Below are positions 1 to 13,300 of a stretch of 64,000 nucleotides of DNA, piece by piece. How positions within the stretch are numbered: position 1 is the stretch's first letter; every line of letters begins with the position of its first letter. The notes below the pieces were generated by a model. The model was not told the origin of the DNA. It made no database searches and saw only the letters and a list, made by a program, of their open reading frames with translations. The position numbers and the translations under genes are program-made. This DNA comes from Branchiostoma floridae (Eukaryota > Chordata > Leptocardii > Amphioxiformes > Branchiostomatidae), in assembly GCF_000003815.2 (NCBI RefSeq), contig NC_049982.1, positions 1,326,501 through 1,390,500 on the forward strand. The letters run 5' to 3'.

Positions 1-526
1 CTCCGGATCTGGGCACTTTTGCTTCTCACAATGTCATTTATAGTCAGACATTTTGACCAATTGATATAACTACTCTAGCGTTGTATAGATAGGAATGCAC
101 GGCAATGTTACTTTAGTGTTATGCTTTGTAACTCCTTCTGAATTTACCGTTAAGCGTTACCGGGCCTCCTGAATTTACCGTTAAGCGTTACCGGGCCTCC
201 TGGATTCACCGTTAAGCGTTACCAAGACCCCCCCATGCAGACCCTCCTTTCTACCTGGAAAGGGTACACTGATTTAGTTTCAGATGTTGGTATAGGATAA
301 GTCAAGAAAGGGAGGAATGGATGTTAATAATTTTTGATCTGTAACGTTATGTATCTTGAATAATTAACACAACGTCCCGCTTTGTTCCAAACAGGCCTAG
401 GGTTTCTTATCTCCCATCATCACCTCAGTAACATAGCTAGGTAGCCGTTAGGGACAGTCTGTCTACAGATTCTCCACTTCTAATGGCCGTCAACAGAGTT
501 TACTCGTGGGGAGGGCTACTTATGAA
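1..526. other. No gene seen; short triplicated motif at 139-226
   Basis: I see no exon here on either strand. A unit of about 30 bp (core ttaccgttaagcgttaccgg) is repeated about three times at 139-226. No AATAAA is present on the minus strand, so nothing marks a 3' end for the MACPF gene that runs leftward into this segment. Confidence 0.5.
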
Positions 527-957
527 TGATCATGTAGACTAACCTGTGATCATGTAGACTAACCTGTGATCATGTAGACTAACCTGTGATCATGTAGACT
601 AACCTGTGATCATGTAGACTAACCTGTGATCATGTAGACTAACCTGTGATCATGTATGTAGACTAACCTGTGATCATGTAGACTAACCTGTGATCATGTA
701 GACTAACCTGTGATCATGTAGACTAACCTGTGATCATGTAGACTAACCTGTGATCATGTAGACTAACCTGTGATCATGTAGACTAACCTGTGATCATGTA
801 GACTAACCTGTGATCATGTAGACTAACCTGTGATCAGGTATACTAACCTGTGATCATGTAGACTAACCTGTGATCATGTAGACTAACCTGTGATCATGTA
901 GACAGACCTGTGATCATGTAGACTAACCTGTGATCATGTAGACTAACCTGTGATCAT
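527..957. repeat. 20-bp minisatellite on the 3' edge of the last visible MACPF exon
   Basis: About 21 head-to-tail copies of a 20-bp unit (tgatcatgtagactaacctg), with one 4-bp insertion near 651 and a few substitutions. On the minus strand each unit carries ACAG followed by GTTAGT, which resembles a splice donor. The first unit overlaps the end of the F-type lectin reading frame and supplies its stop codon at 943-945. Confidence 0.95.
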
Positions 958-1376
958 ACCCGCATACACCTGCACCTCGCATAGGGTGAGGTATTGTGGG
1001 CTGGGGAGTAGGATCCCGACATACCGGCCCCTGAGACCGCCACAGTCTACTGTGATGTCCGGCGGGCTTGCTTCTGTCACCGCGTTGTTCCCGCCACACT
1101 GCGGGTTGGACGCCACGGTAGGAGAGTCCCCCACGTGAACCTGGAAGTTGTCCAGTCGATCCTGGCAGCATTCTTGCCGGTTGAAGACGACGACGCTGCC
1201 GATGGCTTGTGCCGTGCCCAGGTCCACATGCCACCAGGGGTTCGTGTCCTGGTTTGTGTGGGTGCAGGAGCCACCGCCGAGGGTCCCGTCAGTGTTGCCG
1301 TCCACCGCCAGTCCGGCCGATAGTCCACCCAAAATACTGGACTGCGCCGTGGGGCGACTCAAGGCGAGGTTCACAC
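943..1376 (-). CDS. MACPF gene exon 20: F-type lectin (fucolectin/FTP) domain
   Basis: Residues 1117-1260. The acceptor is tttccag before GTGTGAACC, entry phase 1. The exon holds a whole F-type lectin domain: [12 protein letters not shown] at the start, [17 protein letters not shown], then [18 protein letters not shown]. The family motif H-x26-R-x-D-x4-R/K is seen as H1156, R1183, Glu at 1185 instead of Asp, and R1190. The frame ends at TAG 943-945 inside the minisatellite. A donor at GCGG|GTATGA or ACAG|GTTAGT, both phase 1, would instead make this a symmetric 1-1 module with the gene continuing beyond the window. Confidence 0.85.
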
Positions 1377-4300
1377 CTGGAAACAATGGGAATTGATTCT
1401 TTTGTACGCACACACGCACACAAACGCACACACACATACACACACAAAGACATACAAAGACACACAAACACACACAAACACACACACACACGAACACACA
1501 CACACACGAACACACACACACAAACACACACACATACACGCACGGGCTCTCACACACACACACACGGCCTCACACACACACACGCACGCACACACACACA
1601 CATACACACACGACACACACACACACACACACACACACGGGCTCACACACACACACACACATGGGCTCAAACACACATGGGCTCACACACACACACACAC
1701 ATGGGCTCACACACACACACACACACACACATACACAAAGACGCAAAAACACACAGACACACACACACACACACAAATACACACACACACACACTCACTC
1801 ACACACACACACACACAAATACACACACACACACACACACATACATACAGACAGACAATGAAATCAATGGTTTACCGAGACTGGACTGCCTACGTCTGAC
1901 TTTGCGAAAAGGCTAGGAAGTACTTGTTGGAAAAAAAGTCACGATTCAACTACATGATGTTGATGTGGCTACATTGAGGTAATCTCTTTACAACAGGACT
2001 CAAGAAATTCACGAAATAAAAGGCGCTCCTACAAGTCCAAGCGATAGTTGAAGCACACGAAGCAAAAGGCAAGTTGGTTATTTATTAACTAAAACATGCT
2101 TATAACGGCTTACCTGGGTCTTGTGGTGATGAAGGCGCTGCAAAGCGGGGAAAAAAATGATGGATCTTATTGTCCCTATGACTTTACTATCCAAATTGTG
2201 TAGGTTCTTAGAATGTGGTACGTCTGGCCTGACATTATCTCAAAGAAGGTACAACCGTTCCGGCTTTGTGATTTAAGTCTACATATGCCTGAGCTACTTG
2301 AGCTTCGACTTCGGCCGGGTGTGAACAGAACATCATCAACCTCTAAAAACAAATGTGGCATAGTCATAGTGGGGTAGTGTGGCGCAACTGCAGGCGGTTA
2401 AGCCCAGAACTTAGAGGTCCTTCGTTAAAATCATGTCTTGATACCGACCTTTTGCCCTCGGAAAAGGCGCTTTTCACAACTTTTCACACTCACTCCAAAT
2501 GGGTACCTGTAGCATCTAGATTTCGTAGGCTCCAGGATTCGTCCCAAAACTTACGTAAACTATATATCCGGGATTCGTACTTCTGGTGCCGTGAATCATG
2601 GTGATTGACAGGGCAGAAAACAGTTATCATGCACGCCCATGTTTCCATTTTGGGTCGACCTTGTGAGACCTGGAGAGACTCTAGTTGCGAGAGTTTAAAC
2701 CCGGAAGTGACCGCTGCACTCGCCATGAATGTCAAGCGACACGAAAAACAATGTGAACATCGAAGTATCATTATCAATCATTCGTTTAAGTTCTGTAACA
2801 GCAGGAGCTGAATAAATTCTACACAAAACTCTTGTGGGGAGATACCAAGATGGCGTCCTTCTGATCACAAAACAACATGTAAGATAGTCTCCACCCTCGA
2901 AAACAGGAAGCTCACCCCCCAAGTACACGTTCTGGATAACCGTTGTTTAGTTGTCTAGAACTGAGACAGAATAAGCCTCAGAGAGACTCATGTGGCTAGT
3001 CTGTTATAACAAGACCACAAGATCACATTTCCAAGCCATCCCATCAAATCACTTCATACAACTGATCCTTCATGCTTGTGGCTCTTTCCGTCCCACTGTT
3101 TCCGACAAGACCACAAGTTTACGCCATTGCATCAAATCACTTCATACAACCAACTAAGTCTTCATACTTGTGGCTCTTGCCGTCCCACCGTTTCTGACAA
3201 GACCACATTTCCACGTCATCTCATTATTCACTGCTCATTAACTATTACGTCAAATCCAAAATTGCGCCACACTTCCCATCATACACCGCAAAAAAATGGC
3301 GGCGCCCATGCTTGGAATTGGAATCAAAAACAAAACAGGTTTTGCTATCACAAACCTGTAATAAGCATTTTGCACAAAAGATAGGAGTCCCTACATATAG
3401 TAGAGAGGGTGGTTATACAACCAAAGAACCACATAGAAGCGGAGCACAGAATATTGCTGTCGATCGAATGACACTTTTTGGGACAACAATGGTGCAATGT
3501 ATTATGCGCACTGACAGCTTGCTGAATTTCAAGTTATTCCAAGGTCCAGTTGTGAAGATATTCTTGTTTTTTTTAGAAGAAGAGGAAGGGGAAACCGAGT
3601 GTACACAATATGTTCCCTTCTGTGAAGGTAACATTATAAATATTGCACCTCACAGTGAAGGCCCCTTGCTTATGTCATGGGCAAATAGAATATATAATCT
3701 TGCAGTCGAGTGAATTACAACCTTTACCCTTCTTATGATATGATTTGGCAAGACTGGTACCCATGGCAAAAAGTCCGAAAGATTTCTGTCACTAATGCGA
3801 TATAAGCAGAGGTCTCTCTGTTTCATCAGCACTCACCACTGGTAACGGCCCTCTCTCCAGGGCTACATCCTTCTAGGCATGTGCCGTCCGCTGCTGTGTA
3901 GGCACACACGGTGCACTGGTGCACGGCAGGCCCCGTACATACAGCCCGACCCTCTGTACTGACGTCAGAGCACAGGCTGCTACACCCTACACCGCAAACG
4001 GATCGGAACACAAGTCATGAGTGCTATGAACATGATGGGCAGGTATGATGATGATGATGATGATAATGGCAAAGACCATGAAAACTAATGAAAAGCGTTA
4101 ACATATACTTGGTTCCAGAGAATCTGAGATTGTATGAAGAACTGCATTGTAACAGGTACAATGTATGGCAATCTGTATTGTGTCATGTACAACGTACATG
4201 GGAGTTGAGCTACGTGCATTGCTAGTCCGTGTCACACAAACTCTGATGTCCAGGGCTGCAACTGGCCCCTCCTAACAGAGGCGGGCCGGATGTTGGGCTG

Positions 4301-7300
4301 GCTTCTGTAAGCTAGATTTATCCATGCTATAGAGTACTGCTATGATCTTTACGAGTTTATGGTGACTGTTGTGTCTAGAATACAAGATCGAATAAAACCT
4401 ACTCCTGCACACGCCGTTGTCGTCATAGTGGGTGAGAGGACAGTCAGCTACACACGTCACCACGCCGTCATCAGGGATCTCCTCCATCCTCTTTATACCT
4501 ACATGTGCATCAAGGGCAATAATCAGTGTAGACTAAACTAAACTAGAAGGTCTCTTACTCAAACATAACAGAACAACACAAACTGGAAGAGAAATTGTTT
4601 CTTTATCATCAGACTGATGGTAGACAAAAATCACTACAGAGTATGTGACAGGTTATCCAACTGTTGCACTCCAAGTAGCCTTTCGAAAGCACAATGGTAT
4701 AGGTAGGGGCTGTGTGGCGCGGGGTGTTCTACACTGAACAAGTGGTTCTGGGTTCGAATCCGGCCATGTCACCGATCCTGTGCCCATAGGCAAGGCACTT
4801 TGTACAAAGTTGTAACATCGCGTACCTGACTAAAGTTGGGGAGGTAAAAGGCTTCAATTTTTTTATATCAATACCATGACAGTTGATTTCAACTCACTGC
4901 CCTCACGACCTCAACAGTCCAAAGGACTACCTTTGCCTTCTGTCTGTTCTTAGTATGTGGCACCGTTAATGTAAATTAGTATCTTGAGTGCAGTGCCACT
5001 TTGTCTTTGTCTGTCCGAAAGCAAATACGTTTTAAAAAAGCCACAATTTACATTCGCAGTTGCTTGTTCCAGCGGCAAAAGCCATATTTCCCGGACAGGT
5101 TGCTACACACTCGAAATCCCCGATGGAGCCAGTCAGGTAGGGGAAGGCGAGTCGGGCGTTCTGGCACGCGATGCAGTCACGTGGGTCGTCAGATCCCGTA
5201 GTCCTGCAGCCTAGAGAACAGACACGTGGGTGTCATCATCAGACGTTCTACATTTTGAATCTCACCGCGACAAGAACAACGAGCCAGCAGCAAGGTTCGG
5301 GGAGAAGCACAAGGAAACGGACCGAGGCTAAATAAAGAGCTGGAGTGATTAACCCTCTACACATACTAGTAAACATGAGAGTCTTTACACATGGACTTCG
5401 CTGAAGGTCTTCTGTCTAAAACAAACAACAATTGATGTGTATTTGAAGTAAATTAGCTTTACTCGGGATTTCCTTACCGTTACATTCAGCATGGCAGACT
5501 TGCACACATCTGTCGCCTTCTTTGACGGTCCCCTCCCGGCAGACGACGTTGAGGTCCCCGGGTTTGAATATCTGAGTCACTCCCATCAGCTTCACGGGGT
5601 GCTCACCGCTGCCGAACGCGTAGTAGTGCAGAGACAGGACCTCGGGGAACTGGTAGTCTAGCCAAACGTGCCCGCGGTCCTGTTGGATGTATCCATAATC
5701 TAATGTTACGTGCAGTATTAACACCTAAAGGCAACAAAGACCAAATCGTACTTGTGATATTTGACATCAAAGTGCACATAACGTTTTGATTGGAAGTGTA
5801 CTTGACATTCCGGGTTTCTAAAAAAGAAATGTTTCAAGGTTGCGACTTTACCTCGTTGTCCGGCGTCTTTCCAAACTGAACCGTTGTTAAGGATTCTGGT
5901 ACGTCCTCCGAGACGCAGACAAAGTAGGACTGGTACAGTCTGTCCGATCCCAGGCCTTTGGCTCCCTTGTCAAGTTGTGTAACCGCCAGCCGCATTGCCT
6001 GTACATGGATTGAAAAACACATTTCATAAAATCCTTGTCAACATCAGGACTCATGGCAATCCTTTTCTCAAACAGAACATTAAAAGATTAAAGAAATACA
6101 GATATTTGCACATGTGTAGGCCACTGCTTGTAAGGTGCATTCTTCTAATGATTATACTATAGCCAGTGATGTGCTATACATGTGACTTGATAGGAGAGCA
6201 TGGGAATTAGATGTTGTTTTCTCAGATGGAAGGGGCCTGTAATGAGATACTGTATAGAACTAGAACTTTCGATAACCTTATACATAGCCACGCCGGAGGT
6301 AGAGATTTCTACAGTGACCCAGGTCTGATGGTCTTTGGGCACGCCGGCAAACACCAGGTAGATGTCCCCCTCAGAGGCTGCCGTGAAGTGGATGCACTTC
6401 CCTCCGTCCGTGGGGTCGATGCGGTGGGAGTTGGACCACTGCAGGTTACACGGCATCTGTCCTCCTGTAGAACTGAAAGAGATTCTCAGTTCAGGTTAAG
6501 ACTGATGAAGATTCCATCAACCTAAATGCCTTCACGAATACCCCTGTCTCCCGGCAGCTGTCATAAAGCCCCCTTTGCAAATCAAGAATTCAGCTCGGCC
6601 GACTTGTCAGCGAGCTCCAAATGGGCATTTTCGGCCGAAGTATGACCGGCGTTTGGGCGATTACGCGGGCTTCGGGCGACTTTTAACAGCTCGTCCGTTG
6701 GAATTTAAACCTCAGTGGGATGTCAGTTGTGCACCAAAAAAGCAGGAAAGACAATGACTTAAACTTTCCTGAGGGAAACACCGAGCCCCGTCCAATTTGT
6801 GACGGTGCAGATTATTTGATAAAAAGTAAAGCCGATGCTCGGGCGATGTTGAAATTCGGCGAGCTCTGACCGAGCGACAAATTCGGCAGGCGACCGCATC
6901 AATTGTAAACCCGGCTTAAAGCCCCCTTTACAAATCAAGATCTTAGCTCGGCCGAGTTGTCAGCGAGCTCTAAATTACGAGGAGGTATGACCCTGATGCT
7001 GAAGAAGAAACTCTGCCATTGGTTCCTAGGCATCCAAGTCATGCCTTCTCGAAATTTAGAGCTCGCTGACAACTCGGCCGAGCTATCATTCTTGACTTGT
7101 AAATGGGGCTTTAACAGCCTACCTTGAGTGGTGGCTGAGCTGTTCCAGCAGTGACTTGTACTCCGCCCTGGCCACCTCCATACCGCTGATCCAGGCAGGC
7201 AGGTTCAGGATTGCCGCTGCTGATGCCTCATAGTCCTCTTCTGTCACAGTAAAGATGCTGTTGTTCTCGCTGTACGTCATGACTAGACCCCCGACACTAA

Positions 7301-10300
7301 CCTAAGTGTGGAACAGTAGCACATTGTTAACGATAGTGTATGCTGTTGGGCAGATTCAAAAGCGTAAAAAACATCAATGTTACAAGTTAGGTGAATGTAA
7401 TGTAGGAAGAAACGTGTGTACCTTGTGCCGAGTGATGTCACCACTGTTGCCATTTCGGTGCCCGTCGAATAGCTTTGGGGTACGCCCTTCCCTGATGGTT
7501 AGCCAGTTGTCGGACCCAGATCTAAACTTGATGTGGACAGTAGCAAAGGGATCGAGAAAATGTGGAATGCTGTACGGCATGCTGAAGACGACCTTGAACT
7601 CGCCTCCGCTGATCATCTCCTGCCAGCTGGGGGCCCCGACTGTGGACTCTTCCAGAAGGGCCAACTCCGCGGTCTCACATCCGGGCTCTCCGGCCGGGAT
7701 TTGGAAGTCGGAGGAAAGGAAAGGACCCTAGAAAAATATATTGTGGTACATTTGTATTAGTAGACAGAAAAAAAAATAACAACGGTACGTACTGCATACC
7801 GTTACCGGTGTTTAGTTCATTCTCAGTTTTCTCAAGCATATTTTTTCTCAGTTAAGAATGACATGTGCTACATCGCAAATGTTTTCCAATGCAGACATGC
7901 CTTACCTCCTCCAAGTACACGGCTATGGCACGCTTTAGTGCCAGCCGTTTCTCGGTGAGAGCCTCTTCGAGATCCGTTTTCTCGTCAAAGTTGCAGTAGC
8001 GGATCTCGGAATTGGTGGTGTTGCCGTCGACCATGTCTTCAACGTAATACTTGTGACCTGTCTCGTCTACAGTCAGGATTTTCCTGCAGAAAGAAGCACG
8101 ACGTCTATAAACATTATATGCGAAGAAATTTCGAATAAATCAATACAAGGATAATAGCATTTGTTATATTGTTTCAATAAACAATATGACAATTTTGTGA
8201 TGGTACATAAGATTGAAAATTAAACTATTATGTTCTGTGAAAGCAAGACTAAAATCTAAAGAGTACATGTCACGTTAGTCATATTGGTATATATGCGTAG
8301 TCATACAAGCATCATCAGTAGTGTACTACCTCACACTCATAACCACAGCATGAGCTTGCTGTCTATGAAAGAATATAACATACATTCGCATAATTCCACC
8401 AGGTGTCGACCGCCACCTCCAAAAACGTTAACGTTGTTATAGATGCCTTCTTAAGATTGTCTTCAATACGTATATATCTGAATTGTATTACATTTAGGAT
8501 ATTTAACATTCGGTGTTCAAGACAATCTTGGGAAGACCTCTATACTAAAGTTTTTTGAGGTGGCGGTATTATGCCACCTGGTGGAATTATGATGGTCGAC
8601 GTTACCTCCCAAAGCAGCCGTAGTCCACAACTCCGTGAGGAAAAAACGAGTCGTAGTTCATGTCCAGCAGGTCGGTGATGGTGAGCATCCGGAACTCGAA
8701 GGCTTTGGGGAACTCCTCAATAGATTCCAGCCAGTCTTTCAGGGAGTTTCCGAAGGATGTTGTGTAGAACTCGGTAATGGCGGCGGCAATCTTCTGGTCT
8801 CCTCCCTGCACCTCCAGGACTTCGTTGCTGAACTCGTATTCAGATCTGCAGTGTACGTAAGGTAGTAAGGATCAGTGATGCATGGAATCTGTTTGATTAG
8901 TTATCGGTGAAAGTAGGATACTGCCTAATGTTGGAAAATAAGCTCATCTATAACATCTTCCTTAAAGCAATAGTTCCTAGTCTCTCTCATTTTATAACAT
9001 TTGTCAACATTTTTCGAAACAAGTAGCTCCTGTATACATGATCACAATATAGGCTGTTCCTGAAAAGTATGGTATTTATGTACAAGACTTTCACTGACTG
9101 CTGCTCCCTCTCACTGACGCTTTCCGACTGTTCTGTTCCACTGGAAGCTGTGCCGGTTGAAACGGCTGATTCGTCCTTCTTCTCGTGTCCACCCCACCAG
9201 CTACTGGACTTGGATTGCGTCTGCTGGGCGGAGTAGGTGCTGAAGAGCTTCTTGAAGTCGGACTGAGCAGCCGTCGCAAAAGTCTGCTGCGAGTCTTGAA
9301 AACTTGCTTCCTTGGTCTTGATGATCTTGAGTTGCCCCCCAAACTTTGCAGACGTGATGTAGTGAGTGCCCCATCGCAGAATGAACTTTTCTGAGAGGTA
9401 GACATATTGCATTAGACAGGACCTGGGCAATATTTTACTCAAGGCTGCGAAATACAGCTAAAATGAACAGGTGGTCTGGTTTAACAAGATAAATCAGCTT
9501 TGAGTGGTAATTGCTCCAAATGGAGGCCCGAACACTTACGGAACTCCTTGTCTGCTCCTATGGCGAAATACGTTCCCGGTAGAGCCAGGAAGTCACGCAG
9601 AAACGCCAGGTTCAAGTTTTGAGGACCAACGAAGTCCAGGAAAATTTCGTACCTAGTAAGGATGAATGATACCTCCTCTTTAAGATAGGTCCTCAAATTG
9701 TGAGCATTGTGTTATTTTAAAAAACGACGAAATCATTCTGAACAAAACAATGTGAATTTGATTAGACTCTTACCTGAAGACGTTGAGCTCTACCATAGCC
9801 ATGAAGGTCGTAGTGGAGGTCTCGGAAAGTTGAGCGCTTGCTTGTGAGCTGGCTTGGACACTAGACGCCTGGTTGTCGCCGCCAAATTGCGCTGCGAAGC
9901 CGCTTCCTGCAGACGCGACCAGCCCGAAGACTAACCCACCACCCGCGTGACCTGACGCCTTGTTCACCTGAATCACAATTAACGCACTGTCACATCCGTA
10001 TGACGTGTACCGAACTCATCGTTACAAATATTGTATAGACTATAGTAAACGTCTATAGTTTGTGTTTTTAAGCAAAATTATAAGTCAATGTAAAGTATGC
10101 TTTTAAAATTGTAATAACTTTTTAAACAATGTTTAATAACGAAGCTTGTAAACACCCACACAATTCAGGCTAAATCACCTGCAAAGTGGTGATTTTAATA
10201 AAGTTCAAGTTCACCTCCTGTTGGAACATGGCGGTAGCTGACGTCACGGCAGACTTGTCCTCCAGGTACTGCCGGTACTCCTCCATGGAGTAGAAGGTGT

Positions 10301-13300
10301 ACGTCTCCGCATCGGTGTTGTAGATCCCTTGTACGGTCATGATGTCAGGCACGTGGTATTCTTTGTAGCTGAAATAACACACCATTTTTTCATACAAAAA
10401 TACAGGAAATAGCGGGTTAAATCTCTACAATACGAGTGGCAAAATCGAAGTTTATCCACCGCGAAAAGACTTCATTTGATAAAAAGATACACCGTGAAAT
10501 ACATTGTGCAACAATCTATAACTGTTACACTAAAGGCACTTGCTTAAGATCTTCTTCATCAGATCTATACATTATATAAGAAGCCCTAAATGTTCATGAT
10601 ACGCGTGAATTGTATGACTTCGTAGATGGTATTCTTTGGTGCTGCACTTCAACTCATAAACCATAGGCACTTTAAATCGGGTTGGCTAAAATTAGATTAG
10701 CAAGGCAGCAGATATAATAAAGCGCAATGCAGAGGTTGTCACGAGAAATGTATCCACTTGATTGCAGTGGTTTTGTTGTGCTTATTTCTCTTCTTAACAA
10801 TGTAAAGAAGACAAAAAAGTACCATACCCCTGCAGTCCTTCGCAGGCTCGCTGGATGAGGCTCTTCTTCCTGGAGTCAGTGGAGTATTCCCCTCGGCCGT
10901 CAAACCCAACACCCAGGAACGTCGCTCCGTCGATGATGTTCTACAAAGTAACGAAAATAAATCTTTCTTACATCTAAAATCTTTCAACAGCTCCTGAGAG
11001 ACTACAATGACCAAATTACGCCAAACAGATGACTTGCCCTGCCGGCAGCAAATAGACTGAAAAAAAGTTTGGCACCGGCGCTGCAGCTGACCGATATTAT
11101 AATGATGACAATGACATCTTAACAATTTTCCTTTTTTTTACTATTGTAATGAAATATGTTTAATGGCTTTAAACAATAGAAAATTTCATCAACCCAATTG
11201 TATTTCTTACCACTCTGGAACAATTAAAGCTATGGAATTTCGGTCACCGTTATAGTTGCGTTTTTGCTAAGATGAAAAGTTAATGAAGCCTAAGTGAATG
11301 TTTTTCATGACGACTCATGTGTAAATGAGTACGTAGCTGCGACCAGTGGCAATGACAGGCCTTTCTGGCTGTGACAGGCCTTAGGGGCATGTTCGGGCGT
11401 GACGCACCCGCCAGGGCACACGAGTCAGGGTTAGGAGGAACCACTTGCATCCTTGGTCGGAAGTCCTCCTAGGAGACGGATACGCCGAACAACAAAACCA
11501 ACGGTATTATGGCTTTGAAAAGGCGTCTTCTGACACCTGTTTCGCCATACCCTCCATATGTATATGGAAAATCTCAATAAATAGATAAATAAATGGCCAG
11601 TTTCTCATCTCATCCCACCTCACAACACGTTTCGTAGACACTGCCGCTAAGAACAGCTCAGGACTAGATACTTACAGCACAGGCCTCTATCGGCACGAAA
11701 GCCTCGAAACACGGGTCTCCTTCTGCATAGTTGGTTTGGAAGCAGCCGTTCATCAGCAAGGGTCCAACTCCCATGGGATAGATTGCCGGCGCCATCCCGT
11801 CAGAACTGTCTTGCTCGTCATCGTCACTGTGAAAGTACAAGCAAGAACAAGACTAATTCATATCGAGACTGTGGACAGTGGCGACTTCGATTTGATTCTC
11901 ATGTAGTCTATTTATTTATCAAGTAGGTGTTGTATCTATTTGTCTATTCATACAATGAAATGTAGAATTTTTTTTTACTCAATGGTTACCAAGTAACATG
12001 GCCTGAAGGCCACTCAAGGTTACGGGTTACATGATTGGAACTGTAACAGCAACTCTTCGCCCTAGGTCAGAAACATCATGATTGAGACCAGCCCAATTGC
12101 TCACTATGAGTGAGGACTAACTGACCCAATAGGCGAAGCAGGGGTTACGAGGGCTGCTCGGGAGATTCCCTACCCCTATTTTGGCCGGAATGGTTTGATC
12201 CGCTCATGTTCGCACATCCGAACACGGGACCTCCATTTAAAGTTCTATCCGAAGGAAGGCCCGAGCCGAAGCTAGGTACTCATTTACACCTGAATACTAC
12301 GCACAGTTAAGTGCAGAAATATGGCCACAAATAAACATAGAACTACTACTGATCTTGTACGTGTATCCTCCTTCACCAGAAAAATTCCGTGTCAGTGAAA
12401 TAAAGGCTTCATATCAAAATAATTTTTACGACGACGTTAATGTAATCATGTCAATGGTGGAATTTCGATAGCAACTGACGGGTTTGTCTCGAAAGCATCA
12501 TCTTCAATTTTTTGGAAAAGATACAAATAAAAATATACAATTTTTGCTACTTTCGAGCTACATGTGTGCTATTATCTAAGACATTACTGGGCAAAATAGC
12601 ATTTATTTTTACAAACCTTTGGCTACGTATGGTCGTCACTTATCTTCTTATAGACTAATATTCTTTCTTTCACTCATAGATTTACAGTCTAACGAATAAA
12701 AAATCATTGAACACTACAAACTCGTCATCTTGCGTCTCAAAGTCCATGCGCAGTTCGTATCCAGCCGGTGAGTACGTGTCGCCCGTGTTCGTACCTCTGC
12801 CGTGGATCATCCGTACTCGGGCCTAGGGGCGGAATTCATTCAAAGTAAGCATATTGTCAATGTCTGAGTTTGATTGGAAGTGATCTAGGTAATCCATTAG
12901 GCTGCACATACACACCACTTTGAACAATAATGATTGCATAGTTAAGATATGCAAGAGTGAATCATACTTGACACATTGAGGTCTCATTTGACGCATTGTT
13001 TAAGGACGGCGTACATATGTGAATCGGCAGAACTGCGATAGTAGACGCTACATACAATTGGTTAAATGTCTAACTAAGTTCCAGCATTTATATATTCAGG
13101 CCAAAAGAAGAAACTGGTAACACTCATTTAGTCAGCCTCAAGTAATGATGATTTTGACGTTGTTCAAGGACCACCCGATAACGTTAATGGGCAGCAGGAT
13201 ATGATAAAAGTATCTCCCACCTCTTCGACATTATCACCGACTCCCGCTAGGAGGCTCCCGCCCCGATCCAGGACTTTGTCGAACTCCTCGTCGGCCTTGT

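Larger units (their letters stand above)
1377..3836 (-). other. Intron 19 of the MACPF gene
   Basis: Joins exon 19 (donor GTGAGT) to exon 20 in phase 1. It contains a long CA/GT microsatellite next to exon 20 and a roughly 100-bp tandem repeat at 3003-3235. I see no coding exon in the rest. Confidence 0.7.
6473..7122 (-). other. Intron 13 of the MACPF gene, filled by two MITEs
   Basis: Donor GTAGGC at 7122-7117 and acceptor ctttcag at 6473-6479. About 550 of its 650 bp are two adjoining inverted-repeat elements, so the intron was shorter before their insertion. Confidence 0.8.

Noticed and set aside
943-1916. His-Thr-rich and Cys-Val-rich ORFs
   Set aside because: They are translations of the CA/GT microsatellite in intron 19.
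4695-4815. Functional tRNA gene
   Set aside because: The B box is good but no cloverleaf can be drawn and SINE body sequence follows. The same applies to 13598-13708 and 31737-31934.
9091-9405. Alternative frames over MACPF exon 9
   Set aside because: They lack the MACPF signature and do not match the phases of exons 8 and 10.
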